Shown here: in pieces, positions 55,962-64,000 of the stretch | Layout: every line of letters begins with the position of its first letter | Numbering within the stretch: position 1 is the first letter of the stretch | Origin: Ricordea florida | Lineage: Eukaryota; Cnidaria; Anthozoa; Corallimorpharia; Ricordeidae | DNA length: 64,000 nt | Assembly: GCA_949710005.1 (NCBI GenBank) | Contig: OX453275.1 | Location: 13,078,651-13,142,650, forward strand | Reading direction: 5' to 3' | Made by a program: the position numbers and the translations under genes | Notes under the pieces: generated by a model | The model's input: the letters and a program-made list of their open reading frames with translations, nothing else | Told to the model about the DNA's origin: nothing | The model's database searches: none

Positions 55962-58900
55962 TTAGTATTGTGGTGGCGAAAATTGACTGGGTCCAGTGTC
56001 TTCCTCTGGAGTAGCCTCCACTGGTTGATCAGAGAAGGGTTTGTTCTGGTATGGGTCCCCCTCTCCTTGAGATGTTGGGAATGACGCATAAGGAGATGAG
56101 TATGAGTCACCTGGTAGGTCATGTCTGGAATATTCAAACTCTGACAGAAGGTGGCGATACTTAGCAAATGCCATGATGGCTAAGCCAACCTGCAAAGAAT
56201 TGATCACAAAACAAAAACAGATTATTATGTATTGCTTTGGGACCTAACATGATGTAATATAGAAATTCAAAAGTTTTCTTACACATACACCAACAAAAAT
56301 AAGTGAACGATGAGTAAGTAAAGCACTACTGTGCCACCTGCAGTGATGTATATGTACAGTATGTGCAAGCTCTCCTAACCAACCCTCCCCTCCTGTCACC
56401 CCACAATCCCCTGCTATCAAGACATTTTTTTCAAATTGGACTCTCTGAAATGGAATTCCCTGTACTCCATGTACTGGAATTGGTTATACTGATGTCATAA
56501 ATGCAAAATACATGTAACCAAGGTTTAACTCTAACAAATAATTTTTTTCAACACTACCAATTGTTATGTAGTGGTAATATAGTGGAGGCACAGTAGTGTA
56601 GTCGTTAGCATGTCGGACGTCCGAGCAGGAGGTTTGGAGTTCGAGCCCTGGTGCTGGCACTGTGTTGTTTACTTAGACAAAAAACTTTACTCCACACTGT
56701 CTCTCTCCACCCAGGTGTATAAATGGGTACCAGTGATATAATGCTGGGGGTGACCCTGCAATGGACTAGCATCCCATCCAGGGGGGAGTAACAACACTCC
56801 CAGGTGCTTCATGCAACAGAAAGCGGGATAAGCCCCGGCCGTGTGGGCCTTAAGGCCCGTGTGCACCTTTAACTTACCAACTGTTACCACTGGAAGTTTA
56901 ACATTATGCTATACTGAGCATTTTCCCTCCAACGAAAACCCTTCAAACCCCAATAAAGCATCCAGTGTAAATGTTGCAGGTCATTTTGTTCCTTAGGTCA
57001 ATTTGTTTCAACCTAGGTCAACTTGTTTCAACCTAGGTCAACTTGTTTCAACATTGATCAAGTTGTTTCAACCTAGGTCAACTTGTTTCAACTTAGGTCA
57101 ACTTGTTTCAACTTAGGTCAACTTGTTTCAACATTGATCAAGTTGTTTCAACAGGTCATTGTTTTATCAATACAGAAACAACCGTAACCACTTTACAAAT
57201 TATGCTAACATTGGGCCTAAAAATGTTTTTTTTAGGTCAAATTAGTCCTAAAGTTAGCTTAAAACGATGACCTGTGAGCTGTGTTTTGTACCTGCCCCAA
57301 CCTGACCTAGGTTGAAACAACTTGATGAAGGTTAAAACAACTTCATGAAGGTTGAAACAAGTTGACCTAGGTTGAAACAAGTTGACCCAAGGAACAAAAT
57401 GACCTGCGTATGGAGGTATATCTATGACAAAATGCAATCCTGTGTAAATTAAATGGTTATTGCCAAATCATGAATGCATCAAACCGAAGCTGAACAGAAA
57501 ACACCCATTTCAGGTATCATGTACATCATAACGCAAAAAGGCATAACACAAATAGAGAATGCGTTATGCCTTTTCGCATTATGCATATTTGCGTGATGAC
57601 TTTTACCATTATGCCTTCTGCATTTTGACTATCTGCGCAGTGCTCGAAATTAGCGGTTGCCCGGTTGCCCGAGACAACTAAAACTTCGTTCGGGCAGCCA
57701 TTTTTTAGGAAAAATAAAGGGCTAGTTGCCCGAGAAGAATTCGTCGGACAACCTAAGAAAAAATTGAAGTACTTACATTACTGTGATGCGTAACAGAATA
57801 AAGAACAGAAGCTATAAACGTGAGACACGAAAACAGCTCTAAATGCGAGGTTTATCTCCAGATACTGATAGATGGATGAGGATCCATGACAATTTGTAAA
57901 ACAAAGGAAATGGAAGGTTGTAACCGTTAACTGAACGCCGTTCGTTCAATTCAATAAGCCACGATTTAAGCCACGATAAGCTTGTTGTTTTGTCTTCAAA
58001 CCCAGCCCTCCTCGAAATATTATGGTGCATGCGTATTTGGTCTTTTCTGGGGCATTGTGGGATCAGTGCTTACAGATATTTCAAGCGACGATTTTGAGGG
58101 AAGAGTAATAATTGTTGGCTTTATAATGAAGTAAATGGGTGGGTTATACTTACTTTGTTTGAAATATTAAATATTTATTACTCGCAGCAATTCGAGAACT
58201 ATGAAAACAGAGGCATTCTGATAGGGGTATTATTTCTCTCGTCAAACCCCACAACTAGGCAAAAATCATAGAACATGTTAAGGGCAACCAAGTCCTTATC
58301 AGGGCATCCAAAGTCAAGGGCCAGGTTGTCCGGCATTTGCCATAAAGACAACCTGGATTTTTTTCTAATTTCGAGCACTGTCTGCGTGATACATGAAACA
58401 GGTGTCTGCTATTCAGCTTCGGCTCGATGCATTCCTCATTTGGAAATTAATTCATTACAGAGGACTGCATTTTGTCATAGATATACCTCCATACCTGCAA
58501 TATATACTGCTTACAACTGTAAGACACTGGATAGCTGATATCATTGTGAATGAGTTAGAATGTTGTCAGAAGAGATTTTTACTACATTACAGGTACTTAA
58601 GGATTACCTATCAGTAAAAAGTATTCTTAATTGCTGTTTGTAGAAAGTCTGGTTTTAAAAGACAATGCAAACTACAAATTAACTCACCCAGGTAATAATT
58701 GAGAAAAAGGAAAAGGCAATAGCTGCTTGACAGTTGTTAACTTGTGTTGTTGTAAATGAAGCCTTGTTGTCTTCTCTCCTCCACATATCAGCAAGGTAAC
58801 AAAAACCAACAAACCAAAGGAAACACCAAAGGGCAGAAAACCCCAAGTCCCCAATAGTAAGATATTTCCTAGTGTCAGGGTTATCAATGAGGTCAAACTG

Positions 58901-61634
58901 TAAATCTATGGCAAGGAATGCAATACAGGCCAGGAAGGCAATGACACCAATACCAACACCATAATGGCAAGCACCCGACCTTTCATTAAACAAGCATATA
59001 CCATTTGAATCATCATAGCCACCAGCAGAGATGCAGCCAAACACAATGATGGCAAACAGCTGGGAACAAAATAACAACCAAAGTTACTAACAGGGAGTAC
59101 AGAAACAGATTGAGTATATGGAATAGATGAATTCAGATATTTGTGCTGTGATTGGAAATGTACACTTTGGTGATTCGACCCTTAAAGTGTCAACGCCGTT
59201 TTTTGACAAAGATTTTACCTGAAAATTGATCAATAAATGCTATGGCACACCCTAAATGTACATGCAAACTGACTAAAGAATTTTGGCACCCCCATAGCAG
59301 CCTGTATTTTTTAATTCAGTAACTGAGTATAAGTTCATGGATTAACTGCAGAAAAATATATCAGCCCCTGGGCCACTTACATTTGAGGAAATTAAATTCT
59401 GATTTTAAAGAATTGTCATTGGATGACATCATTGAAATAATTTACTCTGAATAATCAAATGTGAAGTTGGAGATATTTGCTATGTCTGAAAGCTGATACC
59501 CATAACTCTCCCTCCCAACAAGTATAATAGAAAAAACGCTAAACTGCAGAATATCCTGCCAATTATTTGCATGTGAATAGCGTCTATTGTTGTCCAACTC
59601 GTTCTTCAAACGCTGCCGCTACAAGAACACAATAGTGGCAAAAAGTGGCAGGGTATTCCGCAGTTGCTCCAAAAAAAAAAAAACATGGAAGGGGCTTGAA
59701 TATTAAGGTGGCTCTTGCTATTAAATGCCCTGCCTAATAACCACCTCATTGTAAAGATCTGAATAGAAATTCTCCTTTGCAAACTTCACTAACATTTTTT
59801 ATATCAGTTTTGAGAATCTGATGTTTCATGAAGTCAATATCCTTGAGCTGATACAGTGGAACCTCGATTTAATGAACCTCTATATAACAAAGTCCTCGAT
59901 ATAACAAACGATTTTCTTCAGCCCGGCCAAAATTACAGTAAAATGTATGGAACAAAACCTCAATATAACGAAATCCTCCTTATAATGAACAGAGTTCAGA
60001 AGCCCAAACCTGGAAAACACCTCGATATAACAAATAAATGTCAACATGAGACGAAAGATGAATGCGAAACAGACCAACAAGGATGACATTTCTTTTATCC
60101 TCTAACACAAGGGCAACAGCCCATTACAGCTGTTTACATAATTTCATACAAACATAAAAGCATCTAAAGATCCACTTTATCCTCTTTGTCTTTTATAAGT
60201 TCTATTAATTTTTTTTTTATCTTTGATGGCTTCTTGTGGTAAAAGGACTAAATTGCTGGAATTTCCATCCAATGCCCTTATTTCTTCGTTTTTTTTTTTT
60301 AACATTTTGTTTAATATACCATGTTCATTTTTCTTAAACGGAGGACGCATGACAAAAACAAAACTTCATTGCCAGTAATCTTTCATTAGTGTCTCAATAT
60401 ATATGTATTTATGTTTTTTTATATGTAGTTTTAAGCAGTTTTATTTGCCTGAACAGTTTCTAGTGCTGTAGCTATGTACAGATCTGTACAGAACAAAGTT
60501 ATACAGACATTAAAAAAACGAGTGCTTATTACTAATTGTTCAGATCTGGAATGCTGGGTTGTGCAACGTAACACCGATGGAAATTAATTATTCACTAACC
60601 TCGATATAACAAACATTTTGGTTGTTTTTCCGAAAATTCATTAAATCGAGGTTTTCTATATAACGAACCCTCAATATAACGAACAAATTTCCCCAATCCC
60701 TTGGCACTTTGTTAAATCGAGGTTTCACTGTAGTACTGTTGATTCTCACCAAATATTCGTTTGATAGTGTACTTATCACTTCGGGATTGTAAGGGTTACA
60801 GCAAATTGAAATACTTATTAAATCACATTACTAATAACATGTCTTGGCGTTATCCCACAAAATAATGGCAAAGCTTAAACAGTTAAGACAGGAAAAAAGA
60901 TCTGTCCCCAGGGCAAAGCATTTCACCTCTACATGTACGTTATAACTGGTTTTAGTATATATACTCAGGTGATTATACAAAAACGCGCGCTCTGATTGGT
61001 TCGCTATCTCGGATTATCTGCTGATAATCACCTCAACGAACAAAATGGCAGCTAGTCGTACAATTGTGTGTTTTCGTGTTGTGCAATGCTTTTTCTTTTC
61101 TTTTTTTGAAATAATCACCTGTGCATTTACACGAAAACAACTATTCGCCGAGGGCGAAGTGATTATCGGTGAATATTCACCTCAACTTCGTCTCGGTGAA
61201 TATTCACCGATAATCACGTCGCCTTCGGCGAATAATTGTTAAATAATCAATCAACTAAACAGTTTTAATATTAATGCAGACTGTACGTACAGGAATATCT
61301 GCTGACTATCTAAGAAACAAACCGAACGAGAAAGCAAACTACAAATTGAACTCAGCCGACAGTTTAATAGGAGAACATTGCAATGAATCACCATAAATAA
61401 ATTTATCGACCAATTGCAAGTGAACGCACATTGCAAAGACCACCTCCACGTTTCAACTGAAATTAATTTACTCAGAGGTCTGATTTTGACGACTCTCTAA
61501 ACAGCAAAGAAAGCTAAAATTAATATTTCATTAATCTATAAGGTACTTACAATAGATATGAGCCTTAGGATTGTCTGTGGTCTTTGCAAAAACGATATGA
61601 CCCTTTCCATGATATCGCCACTACTTCCTTCCAT
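55962..61634 (-). CDS. SYNGR: Synaptogyrin (227 aa, 3 exons)
   Basis: A four-span MARVEL-domain protein of synaptic and other small vesicles. Exons, in minus order: 61634-61551 (28 codons), 59059-58688 (124 codons), 56189-55962 (75 codons plus TAA). Both introns have GT/AG ends and phase 0. Membrane segments are at about 24-43 (LRLISILFAIIVFGCISAGG), 61-81 (GVGIGVIAFLACIAFLAIDL), 100-120 and 139-160. The N- and C-termini are cytosolic in the family. The first luminal loop has two cysteines (50 and 59) and the NGICLFN stretch typical of synaptogyrins. The C-terminal tail is Tyr/Pro/Gln-rich and ends FSPPQY. The length matches the vertebrate proteins (about 220-235). The start is the ATG of MEGSSGDIMERVISFLQRPQ. 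The paralogue (1-4) cannot be assigned. Confidence 0.94.
56583..56874 (+). mobile_element. tRNA-derived SINE (family B, second copy)
   Basis: The head reads GTGTAGTCGTTAGCATG then GGAGTTCGAGCCCTGG (B box); the body GTGTATAAATGGGTACCAGT, ATCCCATCC; the tail GGCCCGTGTGCACCTTT. It is the same family as 49696-49982. Imperfect flanking repeats (ACCAATTGTTA / ACCAACTGTTA) may be the target duplication. It lies in synaptogyrin intron 2. Confidence 0.9.
56976..57408. mobile_element. MITE with 20-bp repeats inside its inverted ends
   Basis: The termini are GCAGGTCATTTTGTTCCTTA and the complement AAGGAACAAAATGACCTGC. Just inside, a 20-bp unit (AGGTCAACTTGTTTCAACCT type) is repeated about seven to eight times on the left (57000-57160), with the reverse complement about four to five times on the right (57303-57392). 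The middle (57161-57302) is non-repetitive. It directly adjoins the following nested element. Confidence 0.85.
57409..58498. mobile_element. Large inverted-repeat element split by a hAT-like insertion
   Basis: The outer arms are TATGGAGGTATATCTATGAC with AAAATGCAATCCTGTGTAAA on the left and the complements GACTGCATTTTGTCATAGAT with ATACCTCCATA on the right (58463-58493). A second arm pair follows: GAAGCTGAACAGAAAACACC (57488) with GGTGTCTGCTATTCAGCTTC (58401). Without the inserted 57638-58380 element the arms would be about 230 and 110 bp long around a small gap. The left side also contains its own short palindrome (GCATAACGCAAAAAGGCATA / GCGTTATGCCTTTTCGCATT). It lies in synaptogyrin intron 2. 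Confidence 0.8.
57638..58380. mobile_element. hAT-like non-autonomous element nested in 57409-58498
   Basis: The ends are CAGTGCTCGAAATTAG and CTAATTTCGAGCACTG, perfect over 16 bp. TCTGCG occurs on both sides (57632-57637 and 58381-58386), a 6-bp duplication rather than the 8 bp usual for hAT. Subterminal motifs such as GGTTGCCCGGTTGCCCGAG and CAGGTTGTCCGG recur towards both ends. No transposase frame. Confidence 0.85.
59854..60730. mobile_element. Tigger/pogo-like non-autonomous element
   Basis: The ends are CAGTGGAACCTCGATTTAAT and its near-complement TTAAATCGAGGTTTCACTG, flanked by TA on both sides (59852-59853 and 60731-60732), the pogo/Tc1-type target duplication. Subterminal copies of CCTCGATATAACAAA and CCTCAATATAACGAA occur several times near both ends, as in Tigger elements. 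No intact transposase is visible; the interior is AT-rich. It lies in synaptogyrin intron 1. Confidence 0.9.
60950..61243 (-). mobile_element. Palindrome-plus-body element (reverse orientation)
   Basis: On the minus strand it starts with a palindrome (61243-61133) beginning AACAATTATTCGCCGAAGGC and ending with the complement GCCCTCGGCGAATAGTTGTT, with apex GAGACGAAGTTGAGG. A body follows with inverted ends containing ATAATCACCTG and its complement, and ends TATATACTAAAACC. AACCAATCAGAGCGCGCG lies near 60990-61007. The layout matches 12018-12340 and 31320-31622. It lies in synaptogyrin intron 1. Confidence 0.8.
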
Positions 61635-64000
61635 CTTGAATGTGTGGGGGACGAGTGGAGGCTGGTTCCTAATTCATAACCGTTTCATTTTCTTTTTCGG
61701 GGGGATGGGGAAAGGAAACGAAATTCTTACTTTAGAAAGCGAAAGTAATGGGCTTTTTCTTCTCAGAACTGGTACCTCATCACATGAACTGAAATTATAG
61801 ATAAATATCAACAATGCAATTTGATACAGGTGGGAGGAAAATGTTTCTTTACACTGTACATATACAGTTTTTGTCAAGGGGGAGGAGTAGGAAGGTTTTG
61901 CTGTGGGAGGTGGTTCCTTTTTACTCGCTGTTCATTCGGTGTTTTTGCCTCAGTTAGAAAGATTTCATTTGACAAAAATTTAAGGATTTAAGAGGAAGAG
62001 TAATGTGAGCTAGTTTCTCTGGATTGGCTTGAGGCAAAAGGTCAACAAAATTATTCGGAAAATGAGCAAAACCAGTTTGAAACCCCAGTAGGGGTGGGGT
62101 ACTGTAGGAATTTTTGGGTGGGGTGTGCCGCTGGGGCCCTGGAACCCTTAGCCTATACTAGACCTAGTTCAGCTGAATTTTGCTAGCCTATCTTAGACTT
62201 AACTCCCAAAATCCCTCCCTATACTAGAGTCGCAATGTTCCAGAAACTACTCAGGTTACCAGTCCAGCCCAAAGAAGCTTGTCACAATCGTTTTGCTTTC
62301 AAAAAAGGATTTATTTATACTTCAACTCCGTATTCAACGTCGTTGCCTCGTCTGTCAGTCGTTAGTCACATGCTGGGCTGTGCCAAGCTCGCATGTACGC
62401 ATTATGAAGTACATTGAGCTATTTAATTTTAGCCAGTATTTAAACCACCGATTTCCGTATGAATCCCGATTGTTGAGGGTTAGTAATATTCAGTAGTGTT
62501 TTCAATTATAGCCGTCCATTCCAGGCACCTGTCGACGCTTTCTTTGCTATGAGATCAGTGAGTTGTGATTTCATTTTTGAGTGAAAAATATCCGGTATCC
62601 CTAGTCTAGACTAAAATCGTCAACCAATTGATCAGTTTCCTGGAAAATGATTCCCTATTCTAGATCCAAACTTTCTGATTTCCATACCCTATCCCAGACT
62701 AAACTGCTTGAAAATCATACCCTTCACAGCGGCACATACCAATATAGCCCATATATGGCAGAAGCCCCTTTCCCAAACGCCACCCCCCCCCCACCCCGCC
62801 CCTACAGGGGTTTGAGACATGCGTCAGTTTTCTTGGAACCTGGATTCCAGAAGGAGAAGCTACAAGCATACGTAAAGAGCCAAATTTAGAAGATATTCTT
62901 GCTCAGCCCGAGAGAAGAGGGTCAGAAGAGGACTGTGGTAAAACGGTCGTATTTTCTGTCGTGAAAGAATCCTGGTACGTTTATGTTCATTTGGTAAACT
63001 TAAAACGCAATCGTACGAGTATTTTGGTCCCACGGATAGTCTGTTATATCGGAATTGCATTTCAGTGCGTGGGTTTTTTTGAAGGTGTCTCAATGCAAAG
63101 AGCAGCTTGCCAAAAACATGTGTACTTGCATGGCGATGCGAGAAACACTTCGAAATTTATACACTAGAAATAATTGACGGTAATATCGTGGTAAAGTTTC
63201 AAACAGTATGGGTAGTAGTTCATACTGTTACAATATATATTCTTTTCCCGATTGAGCTTCCTATACAGTGTCGTTTTACATAAGCTTAATGTGCGTATGC
63301 AATCAATGGGAGACAAATAAACTGAAAATTGTGGTTTTTAGGGAGTTTTATCATCCTGGAGAGTTTCAAGAGAATATTATGTTGTGATCATGAAGAAATG
63401 TTAGGTCCATATATTCTACTACAATAAATGTAGTAATTACAATTTTATAAGAATATATAGAGCTAAGATTTTTCTAGCATGTAAACAAGTAAACTGATAT
63501 TTTTTTATCACAGGTATAAATATTGATAAAATATAAGAGATATAATTATAGTACATGTAGTTGCAGAGTAGTTGGTTGAGTTAACCAGTACTATGCTTTT
63601 GTAGTTTAATATAAACTCAGTGTGTCTGGGGTAATTCTCAAGTTGGTGCAAAGCCCAAACCTTCAGTCACCTGTTGGTACAATCTTCCCTCTCTCTATAA
63701 TTTCTCCCAAATATATTGAAGTTTCTATTAACCTGTAACACAGTACATGAGTTTTATTTCATAATGGATACTGTATCTGCAGTCATAGGGCTGTAAACAG
63801 ACTAAGATAGCCAAAGTAAAAGTCTTGTGACCTAAAATATGAATTTTTTACCCTGCCTTATGGCCTTCTCAGTAATACAGTCGCCTCATTACTGCAGCCA
63901 CCTTTTTTGGTCTGGTAAAGCATAATAAAATAATTTGGAAGAGCAAAATTTAAAATGATTCTCTAAAACTGGGTACAGTACAAGGAAAAATATATCTATG
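61635..64000. other. Synaptogyrin upstream flank; no other gene recognised
   Basis: The DNA directly above 61634 should hold the promoter and 5' untranslated sequence of synaptogyrin. No TATA box or untranslated exon could be assigned. An inverted-repeat element at 62078-62815 is listed separately. From 63.2 to 64.0 kb the sequence is AT-rich with no open frame of note. Confidence 0.55.
62078..62815. mobile_element. Non-autonomous inverted-repeat element (GTGCCGCTGG family, copy 2)
   Basis: The left end GTAGGGGTGGGGTACTG and right end CACCCCGCCCCTAC are complementary in outline. GTGCCGCTGG is at about 62126 and its complement CAGCGGCAC at about 62729, the same inner motif pair as in 6586-7106. 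The interior repeats phrases like CCTATACTAGA and CCCTATTCTAGA. No coding potential. Confidence 0.6.

Overview
The window looks like nuclear DNA of an anthozoan cnidarian, most likely a stony coral. That assignment is an inference from the gene set, intron structure, AT-rich base composition and very dense small inverted-repeat elements; I could not run a search. There are four protein-coding genes: (1) an epsin on the minus strand (3733-5331), one uninterrupted coding exon; (2) eEF2 kinase on the plus strand (about 9005-26922), 11 coding exons recovered, extreme 5' end not found; (3) an ALPK1 orthologue on the plus strand (32721-51472), nine exons whose splice phases all agree, giving 1211 residues; (4) synaptogyrin on the minus strand (61634-55962), three exons, 227 residues. 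Almost everything else is transposon-derived.

The most interesting locus is ALPK1. In vertebrates ALPK1 is the cytosolic receptor for the bacterial sugar nucleotide ADP-heptose: an N-terminal alpha-helical sensor joined by a linker to a C-terminal alpha-kinase. Here the first coding exon encodes an extra STAND/NB-ARC-like P-loop NTPase of about 350 residues in front of the sensor, in the same exon and frame as the first sensor motif. The protein reads NTPase, ADP-heptose sensor, linker, alpha-kinase, which resembles an NLR with a kinase effector. All eight ligand-contact positions that I recall from the human structure are conserved, while the Walker A lysine of the NTPase is replaced by arginine. 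The gene lies 5.8 kb downstream of eEF2K, another alpha-kinase, on the same strand.

The second highlight is a well-formed type I hammerhead ribozyme on the minus strand (17449-17509), in the loop of a long inverted repeat in an eEF2K intron. The third is a group of elements with one layout: a long near-perfect palindrome whose sequence differs from copy to copy, then a short body with its own inverted ends and a CCAAT-containing motif. Copies lie near 10.7, 12.0, 16.5, 19.1, 23.6, 24.4, 31.3, 45.4 and 61.0 kb.

Layout: 1-3.7 kb, epsin 3' flank with small inverted-repeat elements; 3.7-5.3 kb, epsin; 5.3-9.0 kb, intergenic with a tetranucleotide repeat; 9.0-26.9 kb, eEF2K with introns full of SINEs, MITEs, a gypsy relic and about 195 copies of CTAC; 26.9-32.7 kb, intergenic; 32.7-51.5 kb, ALPK1 with an LTR retrotransposon, a hAT-like zinc-finger ORF, a 32-bp minisatellite and a broken LINE carrying a SINE; 51.5-56.0 kb, gene-poor; 56.0-61.6 kb, synaptogyrin with nested inverted-repeat elements and a Tigger-like MITE; 61.6-64.0 kb, its upstream flank.
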